Assembly: GCA_016711435.1 (NCBI GenBank)
Contig: JADJSY010000006.1
Span: 62,001 to 126,000, forward strand
Reading direction: 5' to 3'
Length of the DNA stretch: 64,000 nucleotides
DNA from: Lewinellaceae bacterium
Lineage (GTDB): Bacteria; Bacteroidota; Bacteroidia; Chitinophagales; Saprospiraceae
Shown here: in pieces, positions 1-8,700 of the stretch
Numbering within the stretch: position 1 is the first letter of the stretch
Layout of the letters: each line of letters starts with the position of its first letter
Program-made: the position numbers and the translations under genes
Notes under the pieces: model-generated
What the model was told of the DNA's origin: nothing
Databases searched by the model: none
What the model saw: only the letters and a program-made list of their open reading frames with translations

Positions 1-411
1 GGATTCAACGATGCAGGCAGCATCGATTCGCTGGAAATTCGCTGGCCTTCAGGGCTGGTGCAGCAGTTTGGAACCCAGGAAGTGAATCGTTTTTACAACA
101 TAACCGAGGGTGAGCCGCCGGTGGACATTTCTGTAGGAATTGTTGACCCATCCAGAGAAAAACCTTCATTTGAAGTGTTTCCCAACCCAACGCCAAATCT
201 TTTCCGTCTGGATGGAAGATCGGCGCCTGTCCCGATACAACAGGTGCAGGTAGTGGATCATCTGGGAAAAAAAGTAGGAGCAACGATCAATTTCATCGAT
301 CTGAACCAGTACGGGATAGAGTTGAACCCGGATTTACCGGGCGGCGCCTACTGGGTGCGGGCGGTTTTTGAAAACGGTCAGATGGTTACGAGGATGGTTG
401 TGAAGAATTGA
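1..411 (+). CDS. ASPIC/UnbV-domain exported protein, 3' end only
   Basis: This is the end of a gene that starts before the window; its frame is open from base 1. The first 40 or so visible residues match the close of an ASPIC/UnbV domain (SLEIRWPSG followed by FYNITEG), a module that ends CRTAC1-like extracellular proteins carrying FG-GAP/VCBS propeller repeats. From about VFPNPTPN to the end (about 80 residues) the protein looks like a type A T9SS C-terminal sorting domain: PNP motif, beta-rich, ending in TRMVVKN. I infer export by type IX secretion and attachment to or release from the cell surface. The internal GTG at 58 is not a real start, because homology continues upstream to base 1. 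What the missing N-terminal part binds or does cannot be told. Confidence 0.85.
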   Translation, partial: GFNDAGSIDSLEIRWPSGLVQQFGTQEVNRFYNITEGEPPVDISVGIVDPSREKPSFEVFPNPTPNLFRLDGRSAPVPIQQVQVVDHLGKKVGATINFIDLNQYGIELNPDLPGGAYWVRAVFENGQMVTRMVVKN

Positions 412-470
412 TTGTTGAAAGTTGAGGGGTGAGAGGTTGAGGGCATAGCCTTCAACTTAAGGCCTCGGAG
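412..470. repeat. Low-complexity GTTGAGG-type intergenic repeat
   Basis: Directly after the stop codon at 409-411 come variants of the word GTTGAGG/GTGAGAGG, followed by CCTTCAACTT, which can pair back to AAGTTGAGG. This is one of the stop-codon-anchored repeats described in the findings. No gene is visible here. Confidence 0.6.
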
Positions 471-513
471 AGGCCCAACGTTTGTAGAAACTTCACAGAA
501 AGTTTGATTTGGT

Positions 514-549
514 AAAAAGCCCGGCAAATGTGCCGGGGCTTGCTTTTTT
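514..549. terminator. Bidirectional intrinsic terminator
   Basis: A GC-rich stem (AGCCCGGCA / TGCCGGGGCT) with a four-base loop is flanked by AAAAA on the left and TTTTTT on the right. It sits exactly between two convergent genes, the ASPIC/UnbV protein on the plus strand and the cytochrome-tailed dehydrogenase on the minus strand. It can terminate transcription from both sides. Confidence 0.85.
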
Positions 550-2547
550 CTATTTTCTCAGTGAATTGATCCAGATTGCAATTTTTTCAATGTCCTTTTT
601 TGGAACGTGCTGCATCGGGGCCATCGGCGTATAATCAGGCCAATTTTCCGGTTTCGGGTTATGCACCAACGCCACAATCTGGGCAGTTGAATACTTGCGT
701 TTGGCGACTTCCGCATAAGGCGGGCCGACCGAGCGTTCGTTGATTTTATGACATGCCGAGCAGGTGTGTTTGGTCAGCAATGTCAGCGCCTCCTTTTCTG
801 AAACTGCCTTTTGTTTGGGCGCGGCTGGTTTGGCAGGCGCGGGTTTTGTTTCTTTTTTCGCTTCTCCAGCCGTAGTGGGCCGGGCCTCTTTCATCTGATT
901 ATCGGGGGTATTTACGGCCATGCCCGGATCTTCAACATCTTCTTTTTCGACCTTTTTGGGTTTTACGGCAACCAGGGCAAAATCCGCCTTGGGACCGGAA
1001 GGAATGGCATTCAGGGTATAATAGGCCGCGCCGTGCAGCAATGGCAATTGCTCTTTGGCAGAGCGCAGGCCTTCCGGTTTTATATCGTGAATCAGCCCCA
1101 AACGAAGGCTGTCCACCACGATACGCACCCGCATGCCGTCCGCGCTGGTTTTGGCCCCGCGTACGGCATTTTCCTTAAAATCAACCATCGGGCTGCCGTA
1201 AACCGGGTGGTATTTGTAGGTATAACTGGTCACCGCGTAGTGCTCCACATTTTCCGCCGTCGCTTTGTCCACCGGTTGAGTGAATTCGATTTCAAACCCG
1301 TCGGGCATGGCGCGAACGGCTTTCATTTCAAAAGGAATTTGCCCGGTCCAGATCAATCTTTCCAGTCCGTACGGTTCTTTACCGGTGCTGCCCCAGCCGC
1401 GATTGGTGCCGCCCACATACATGGCATTATCCGTACCCCAGCACATCCGAAGCACGCCGGAGCGAAAGCCGCTGCGGAAGTCAAAGGATGCGCCCTGGTA
1501 TTCGCCGTTTACTTTTTCCAGAAAAACGCGGGCGATCTTCGACATGCCCTGATCGCCGACCAGCACCTGTCCGGCAAATGGGCCGAATGCGCCTTTTGTA
1601 TCGTCGGTAATAATTTCTGAAGTAGAAACGCCCAGCACGCCATGCGGCAACCACACTGCCGGCGCCTTAATCTGCTGGTTCGGGTAAGTTGTATGCCCCA
1701 ATTCATAAATAGTGGTCATCGGTTCATCCCTGGTATATTCCGGTTTTGAATTCGGGGCATCCCGCGGGTCTACCTGTTTATAAATCAATGGTTTGCGTAT
1801 TTTTACCGGCGATTCCGGCCGGTCAGCCCAGTCCAGTGAAGCCGGGTGCCCCACAAAATCGCCGCGCTCCACGTGGGTAATAAATCCTGCACCCATCCAG
1901 TCGCCCTGGTTGTCGCCGTAAAAAAATTCGCCGTCCACGGTACCGATGCCGCATGGTGAGCGCATACCGGCAGCGAAGGGTTCCATACGGCCGTCATCGC
2001 TGATTTTCATCGTCCAGCCGCGCCAGGGAACGATGGATTTACCCGACCACCAGTCGGAATTCCCGAAACTGACATTTCCGGTTACCCAGAAACTACCGTC
2101 TGCGGCGAGTTTGGGGCCGAAACTATATTCGTGGTAATGACCTGAAATCGGCCAGGCACAAACCGTTTCATACCGATCCGCCTCTCCGTCGCCATTCCGG
2201 TCGATCAGTTTTGTCAATTCTCCGCGCTGTGCGCAATAGAGTTCGCCATTTTTAACGGCAAGCCCGAGTATTTCATGCAGGCCGGAGGCAAAACGGCGGT
2301 AATGGGGTTTAGTAGAAGCCGGGTTTTCCACAATCCAGACTTCTCCCCGGCGGGTACTGACGGCAATATTACCATTCGGCATCGTGCAAACGCCGCCTGC
2401 TTCCAGTACTACGCCTTCCGGAATCGGCACCTTGACAATACGGTAATACGAGTCTTCAGTCGGAAGAATAGGGCCAAGGCTGTCCTGGGCTTTCAAGTGA
2501 CCTGCCAGTAGCAGCATGAAGAGGAAAAGGGAAAAAGGGAACTTCAT
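550..2547 (-). CDS. Sorbosone-dehydrogenase-like beta-propeller with C-terminal cytochrome c domain
   Basis: A 665-residue exported protein. It starts with a clear signal peptide (hydrophobic core after MKFPF, cleavage near LKAQ at about residue 21). Residues 40-420 form a propeller of the PQQ-dependent sugar dehydrogenase / L-sorbosone dehydrogenase type, with motifs such as PNGNIAVSTRRGEV, LIDRNGDGEADR and GDNQGDWMGAG. A linker rich in Pro, Lys and Ala follows (about 530-580). The last 80 residues are a class I cytochrome c: CSACH at 596-600 binds haem and PMAPMQH near the end offers the distal Met. The likely role is periplasmic or surface oxidation of a sugar or sugar alcohol with electrons passed to the haem; the substrate is not known. 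It lies 99 bp downstream of a DUF1080 gene on the same strand and is probably co-transcribed with it. Confidence 0.82.
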   Translation of the reverse strand: MKFPFSLFLFMLLLAGHLKAQDSLGPILPTEDSYYRIVKVPIPEGVVLEAGGVCTMPNGNIAVSTRRGEVWIVENPASTKPHYRRFASGLHEILGLAVKNGELYCAQRGELTKLIDRNGDGEADRYETVCAWPISGHYHEYSFGPKLAADGSFWVTGNVSFGNSDWWSGKSIVPWRGWTMKISDDGRMEPFAAGMRSPCGIGTVDGEFFYGDNQGDWMGAGFITHVERGDFVGHPASLDWADRPESPVKIRKPLIYKQVDPRDAPNSKPEYTRDEPMTTIYELGHTTYPNQQIKAPAVWLPHGVLGVSTSEIITDDTKGAFGPFAGQVLVGDQGMSKIARVFLEKVNGEYQGASFDFRSGFRSGVLRMCWGTDNAMYVGGTNRGWGSTGKEPYGLERLIWTGQIPFEMKAVRAMPDGFEIEFTQPVDKATAENVEHYAVTSYTYKYHPVYGSPMVDFKENAVRGAKTSADGMRVRIVVDSLRLGLIHDIKPEGLRSAKEQLPLLHGAAYYTLNAIPSGPKADFALVAVKPKKVEKEDVEDPGMAVNTPDNQMKEARPTTAGEAKKETKPAPAKPAAPKQKAVSEKEALTLLTKHTCSACHKINERSVGPPYAEVAKRKYSTAQIVALVHNPKPENWPDYTPMAPMQHVPKKDIEKIAIWINSLRK

Positions 2548-2550
2548 ATT

Positions 2551-2646
2551 ATAGAGGAGTGAGGGATGAGGAATGAGGGATGGGCAAAAGCGACAAGAGG
2601 CAGTGATTTACATTGCTTTTTGCCCTTTGCAATTTGCCCTTTTTTC
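2551..2646. repeat. Intergenic simple-word repeats between two minus-strand genes
   Basis: Two words meet here. At 2551-2585 there are copies of GGGATGAGGAATGAGG, and at 2586-2645 a CAAAAGC / TTGCTTTTTGCCCTTTG block that recurs near 12.6, 14.5 and 31.7 kb. The region lies immediately upstream of the start of the dehydrogenase gene and directly after the DUF1080 stop. Confidence 0.6.
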
Positions 2647-4503
2647 TTACCAGAGTATACTGTACGACACTTGCTGCACTACCGGCACGTGTAATACGGT
2701 CAAATTGCCCGATTGTTCGATGCTTGGTTTTACACCTTTGGGCAACTGAATATAGTACTTTTTACCATCGACCACCCAGGTGTCTTCCGCCGATTTTTCA
2801 ATTTTTTCACCCGTAACGAGCCTGCAAACGTATGTTTGTCCGGCAGGGATATTGTCGAAAGTCAGCGTTCTGGTCAGCATTTTGCCGGCGCTCACCCGCA
2901 CTTGATCCGATACATCCATGCCAAAACGCTGGTAGCGGAAAGCAGGTTGCCCTCCCTCATCGAGGTCATACCCTTTCGGGCGATATTCCGCTACGGGTTC
3001 GGTAATAGACGGTTTCAGATCGAACAAATCTGCTTTGGCCACCACCACGGACACATCATCAAACAACAACACAGCGCCCTCGGGGCGGGATGATCCGTCG
3101 CCACGATTGTCCCACATGGGCGAAGTATTCAGAAAGTCACCTTTCCATATTTGTGCGACCGCTCCGTTATCGAGGTCGTAGGTGTAATGCAGGTGCGAAG
3201 GATCGCCCACCTGAACGGCATGAACAATCCGTTTTCTTTTGGTTTCGCGGAAAAAATTGGGTTTGTCGTTGTACTCAGGCGATTGAGGATAGTTTTTCAG
3301 GTCAATATCCATGAAGGATCGAAACACCGTAGGTCGTCCCGCATCCAGCATAATCGGATCGGATGCCGGTACCGACAACGTAGAACTCAGCGTATGCAAA
3401 GCCGCAGGCCGGGAGCCTGGCCCTTCCACCCAAAGTCCGATGTAGGGTTCCATCCAGCCCTCCATTTTGTAATTTAACAGTTCTAAGGAGGCATCCCCGA
3501 CAGGCAGATCAATTTCCGCAACACGGGCATTGCTGCTGTGCGACCAGGCGTCCGGAAATACTTCTTTGCCATTTACTTTCATGGAAGAACGTCCGGCAAT
3601 TTGTAACACGAGCCGGTGGCGGCCGGCTTCTGGTATCTTCATTTTGCCGATAAAAGAGATGGCATAACCATCTTCTTTTTTCGCTACCTCCCAGGTCAGT
3701 TTTTCCGTAGTGCCATCCAGATCGCTCTTTTTCCCATCAAACTCTGAAGCACTTCGATAATTGCCATAAATCACATGGTAATCAAACGGGCCGGCCTGCA
3801 CAGCGGCGCCTTGTTTGGAAACGATGCTAAAATTGCGGAAAGCCACCGGGCCATGGTCGCCTTGTATTAAAAAAGGGCCAACCGCCGCTTCCTGCTCCGA
3901 AATAGGGCCGCCGGTCGGCCCGGTTAACTCCAGGTTTTCGTGGATCAGGGCGCCGTTCAGCACCACTTTCAGCAGCTTGGCATTACTTGTTTTTTTTCCG
4001 GAAGCGTCAAAACGAGGCGCCTGAAAACTGATGTCGATGTGTTGCCAAAGCCCCGGAGCCAGACAGGCATTCAGGCGTGGCGGTACACCATCGAATAATT
4101 GTTCTCCCGGATTCCAGCGCCGGCGGGCGAAAACCCCGCCACAGTCGGCGAAAGTTGGTTTTTGCACGCCCCAACTGTCCATCAACTGCACTTCATAACG
4201 ACCCTGCAAGTAAAAACCGGAGTTGGAATGAACGGCCATCATAAAATCGAAAGAGACATCCACATCGCCGTACTCCTTGACAGACAATAAGTTAGCGCGG
4301 TTTTTAGTATCTGGCAGGTTAGCCAGCATACCAGTTCCCGTCACAATGCTCATTTGATCGTGCCTGCTCATATCGACTGTTGCATCAGCGGCTATCTGCC
4401 AATTTTTAGCGCCATCTGTTTTCCAGAATGACATATCTGTAAGCGGCAGTTTTTCTTGCGAATGGGCACTTGCCGTGCTTAAAAGCAATACCCAGAACGG
4501 CAA
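2647..4503 (-). CDS. DUF1080 (3-keto-disaccharide hydrolase family) protein with PA14-like domain
   Basis: About 618-624 residues. Residues about 25-225 form the DUF1080 / 3-keto-disaccharide hydrolase fold, a concanavalin-like jelly roll (NSGFYLQGRYEVQLMDSWG, the family's strongest block). Residues about 240-360 look like a PA14 or CBM-type beta domain (GRHRLVLQIAGRSSMKVNG). The remainder is beta-rich and unassigned. Family members act on 3-keto-glycosides, which fits the sugar dehydrogenase encoded next in the same direction: one enzyme may oxidise and the other cleave. The in-frame start is a weak TTG at 4503 giving only a stub of a signal peptide. An ATG at 4520-4522 would give a full one, but it is one base out of frame across a T5 run (4510-4514). 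Removing one T gives a 624-residue protein beginning MLSFKKLPFWVLLL. I think the ATG is the true start and the sequence carries an extra base. Confidence 0.75.
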   Translation of the reverse strand: MPFWVLLLSTASAHSQEKLPLTDMSFWKTDGAKNWQIAADATVDMSRHDQMSIVTGTGMLANLPDTKNRANLLSVKEYGDVDVSFDFMMAVHSNSGFYLQGRYEVQLMDSWGVQKPTFADCGGVFARRRWNPGEQLFDGVPPRLNACLAPGLWQHIDISFQAPRFDASGKKTSNAKLLKVVLNGALIHENLELTGPTGGPISEQEAAVGPFLIQGDHGPVAFRNFSIVSKQGAAVQAGPFDYHVIYGNYRSASEFDGKKSDLDGTTEKLTWEVAKKEDGYAISFIGKMKIPEAGRHRLVLQIAGRSSMKVNGKEVFPDAWSHSSNARVAEIDLPVGDASLELLNYKMEGWMEPYIGLWVEGPGSRPAALHTLSSTLSVPASDPIMLDAGRPTVFRSFMDIDLKNYPQSPEYNDKPNFFRETKRKRIVHAVQVGDPSHLHYTYDLDNGAVAQIWKGDFLNTSPMWDNRGDGSSRPEGAVLLFDDVSVVVAKADLFDLKPSITEPVAEYRPKGYDLDEGGQPAFRYQRFGMDVSDQVRVSAGKMLTRTLTFDNIPAGQTYVCRLVTGEKIEKSAEDTWVVDGKKYYIQLPKGVKPSIEQSGNLTVLHVPVVQQVSYSILW

Positions 4504-4524
4504 TTTTTTAAAAAGAAAGCATAT

Positions 4525-4670
<146 letters not shown>

Positions 4671-5579
4671 CTAATCTTCCTCCTCCTCTTCTTCCATTTC
4701 ATCCAGATAATCGATCATGATTTCAAAAAGCGGGCGATGTTCGGCGACAAACATATCATCTGTCAGGTCTTCCAGGTCAAACCACTGCACTTCGGCAATG
4801 TCGTCGCTTGGTTCCGGTGTCCCATCTATCAGCACACAAGCGTACAAATGCGTCATAATACTGTCGAAGGCATCGTGGTAGCGCCAGTCGTCGATTTTAC
4901 AGGAACCCAGATAGGTGAGTTCGTCGATGGTGAGTTCTCCACACTCTTCTCCAAGTTCGCGCAGCTGGCATCCTCATAACTCGGATCGGTAGGATCCGTG
5001 AAGCCGCCCGGAAACCTGTACCGGGTTTCATTGGCTTTGCGGGCCAGCAGTACTTCCGTGTAATGGTTGCGGAACACGGCAATGTCGACCGTCGGATAAA
5101 CGGTTGGAAAGCGGCGTATATTTGCGTAAATCATACCTGCCCGAAAATCGCGAAGGTTATTCAGTGTTGAAAGTTCCGGCACTTCCGGGAAATCTTCTTC
5201 GCGGGCCTCCAGCACTTCTGCCGCATAACGCCCGGAATAGCGATCGACAAAATTTTCCCGGGCGCCATAAAGCATTACAGTTCCCTCCGGGCGAATTTCG
5301 AGAATTCGGCGGTCCAATTCCTGGCTCCAGATACGATCATCCGGCAAATCAGGCATTTTCCTCTATCCGCAGTTTACCCTTGAATTTTTCTTCAAACATC
5401 AGCCGGCGCAACTCAAAATCAAGCGGATTGTGCAAACCCGGGGCCGGATTGGATGTTAAATAAACCGCCACAGTGCTGTGTTTTTGCTGTATCGCCGAAA
5501 TGAGATTGAGGTGAACCTGATTCAATTCAAAAACCTGGAAACGACCGACAATGATCCCGGTACCACTTTTTTTGGGCAT
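4671..5579 (-). pseudogene. Frameshifted NMN adenylyltransferase / Nudix hydrolase (NadM-Nudix-like)
   Basis: Three overlapping open pieces (5579-5349, 5356-4853 and 4856-4671) make one 302-residue protein if two single-base shifts are repaired. Piece one has the nucleotidyltransferase entry motif GRFQVFELNQVH. The usual first His of the HxGH site is Asn here. Piece two continues with WSQELDRRILEI and LYGARENF, then the start of a Nudix domain (RFPGGFTDPTDPSYEDA). In another frame the Nudix box goes on as RELGEECGELTIDELTYLGS and ends in an acidic tail (EMEEEEEED). Shift 1 lies at an A4 run (5356-5359), where an 8-base ATG/TGA overlap could instead mean two coupled genes. Shift 2 lies at 4968-4970, one base short inside the Nudix box. 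The corrected length is divisible by three. Bifunctional relatives make NAD from NMN and hydrolyse ADP-ribose. Confidence 0.72.
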
Positions 5580-5706
5580 AAACGGAAGAATTTAGTTTAA
5601 TCTGCCTTTGTTACCGCGACTACTACCGAGTCGCATGGGGGCGAAGGTCTCACAGATTTTTGAAAAACCCGGATTTCTGAACAATTTAGGACAACTTTTT
5701 CCAGAA

Positions 5707-8700
5707 TCAGCGTACAACCGTTACGTCTCCGCTGAAAATTTCAGATACGCCATCAATAAATTCCACCATAGCCTGCCAGACAAAAACGCCCGGGCTGACC
5801 GGTTGCCCACGGAAAACGCCATTCCAGCCCTGCATTTCATCATTGATGGGCAGGTGTTCGGCATCGTATAAATGATTGCCCCAACGGTCGTACACCCGCA
5901 ACCACCTGATATCGGCCACTCCTTTTCCAAACAAATTAAAAAAATCATTTTTGCCGTCGCCGTTGGGAGAAATGATATTCGGCGGATATAAAACGCGATT
6001 GGTATTTACCCTGAACTGTGTCATCGCCTGTGCGGTGCAACCATTCAAATCAGTAATAATCAAGGTGTACATACCATCTTCCAGCGGTTTGGCCGTTGGC
6101 GACGGGCAATCCGAGCAAGAAAGCCCCGTTGATGGCGTCCATTCCCAGGTAGTCACATTATTTTCAGGCAGGTTCAACACAGGTAACAATTGCACAAATT
6201 CACCCAATTCCAGCTCGTGTAAAGCCGTTAATGTCACTCCCGGGAAAAAGGGCGTTTCCACTTCTCTCATTTCAACCGCCGTACAACCATAAGCATCCTG
6301 AACAACCAATTCATACACACCCGGCGACAAGGATTCAAAAGACGCCTCGTCGTCGTAAGACTGGCCGCCGTTGATGGAATACCGGAAAGGCGCTTTGCCG
6401 CCGTCAATCGGGCCGAAGTCTACCGCTCCGGTACCGACATGACAATCGGGTTGCCAAATCACCGGCAAAAAATCAGGCGCAGGAGCCTCCCCTACCGTCA
6501 CCTGTGCGATGGAGGTGCATCCGTTGACCTGATCGGTCACTAATAATTGATAGGTGCCCGGCGCAGCGATGGTGGATACTGCGGCTGACGCGCCCGCAAT
6601 AATCTGCCCATTGGCGGTGGTCCAGGCAAAACCGGTTTGAGCAGCCGGACTGCTACCCGAGAGCGTTGCTTCCTGGCGGTTGCAATGTAATTCAGAGACC
6701 GGTGCGATTGCTGCGCCCGGCGCTGCAATGTTTTGCAACACCTGTATGATTTGTGTGGAAGAACAACCGTTTATCGTATTTTCAATGGTTAGAATATAAG
6801 CGCCGGGTTCATCTACCAGCGGCGTCAAGGTGTTTTGCCCGGTAATAAAATGCCCGGTTCCGGTAGTCCAGCCGATCTGGAAAGCGGCGCCGTTGTTCGA
6901 AGCGCCCGCATTAATCAATATGGAATCTCGCACACAGGTAAGTGGCAGCGGAACCGCGATGGCCACAACAGGCGGCGTGATATTTGCCGTCACGATGGTC
7001 GTGGCAGAGTCCCTGCGGTTCAGGTCTTCATTTACAACTACGCTCACAAAGGCCGTACATCCGTTGGCCTGATCCAATACATTCATCTGATAAGTGCCTG
7101 CCGCAGATACTTGTGGCGATGAAGTGTTCTGGCCCGAAATAAATGTTCCCCCAATCGTTGTCCATTGTACAGAAAAATTATTTGCCGGCTGCATAACCGT
7201 ACCGGAAATAGGTATTTGTGTCTGCGCGCAAGTCAAGATAGCGGGTGTGTTTACTGTCAAGACTGGTATTTGTGTATTGCTGCCGACAACTATGGAATCC
7301 CTGGAAAAACATCCGTTGAGTGGGTCGGTGGCTGTGGCTATATAAGTACCGGGTTGATTGACAATCGGATTGGGCGAACTATTGCCCATGCTAATGTTGC
7401 CATCCGGAGTAGTCCAGATAAATGTGCCACCCGGAACGGGTGTTTGGGCGCTGAGTTGTACAGATACGGTAGTACATGTAAGCAATCCAGGGGTAGAAAT
7501 GGAGAGGCTCGGCGCATCCAGGTTTTCGGTAACAACGACCGAATCCATGCGAATACAACCGTTGTCTGCATTGGAAGCACGTAGTACATAGAGACCCGGA
7601 GCATCCACAAGTGGGTTCAGCGTGGCAGGGTCGCCGAGTATGTTGCCTGCGGTCGTTGTCCAGAGGTAACTATATGGGGCGCCGATGCTACCTATGCCCT
7701 GGAGCATCGCCTGTGTCTGTTGGCAGGTAAGCGTAAAGGCCGGCCCGGCGTCTGCCGACGGCGCATTCGCATCCTGAAAAACCTGCACTGAATCTACTGA
7801 TTTACAACCATTTAACTGATCCGTAACCAGTAATGTATAAGTGCCGGGCAAATCCACGGTGGGTGACAGGGTTGTTGCTCCGCCTGTAATATTTCCAGTA
7901 ACAGAGGAAGTCCATACATACGTCAGTGTCCCCTGCCCGGCGGCTGTCCCTTGTATCGTCAAACTATTGTTCAAACAATTCAGCGTATCGGGAAGTCCGG
8001 CATCTGCAAGCGGTAAAGTTGTATTTTGAAGTACTGCAACCGAGTCGACTGCCTGGCAACCATTTGTCAGGTTGACAGCAGTCAGCAAATAGATGCCCGC
8101 AGCATTGACCGTTGGCAGCAGGGTACTATCGCCCGACGTAATATTACCACCATTGTAAGCAGACCAGATGTATGTAAAATTGCCGGAAACAGCCTGATTT
8201 TGCCCTTGTAGTGTTTGTTCAGGAGTGGAACAGGTAATCAAATTGGCCGGCAGCACCTGAATCGGTGGAGGCGTAATATTCTGAAATACGATTGCTCCTC
8301 CGGTTTTGGTACACCCGTTTACCGGGTCGGTTACAGTCAGCGAGTAGTTGCCGGGAGCGTCAACCAAAGGCGCATCTGTCGTATCGCCGCTTACAAAATG
8401 ACCGTTACCTGATTGCCATTGAAAAAGAGGCGGCATAAGCGTGCTACCTGTAGCCGTAGCCTTCAGATTCACAGCCGTCATGGCACAGGTGAGTGGAAAT
8501 GGCGGCGCAACAAAAAGCGAAGGCGCTTGCCTGTTTTCCGTTATTTCCAGCGAATCTGTAGAAATACAACCGTTCAGGGTATCCGTCACAAAAAGGTAAT
8601 ACTTCCCGGTTTCGTCGCACTCCGTCGTTGCGTTGTTCGAGTCATTGCTGATGTGACCATCGTCTGTACTCCATTGAAATACCAGGTTATTAAGCGGCAG

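Noticed and set aside
811..1620. 269-residue open frame on the plus strand
   Set aside because: It is antisense to the well-supported cytochrome-tailed dehydrogenase and has the odd Phe/Gly/His-rich composition of an antisense shadow.
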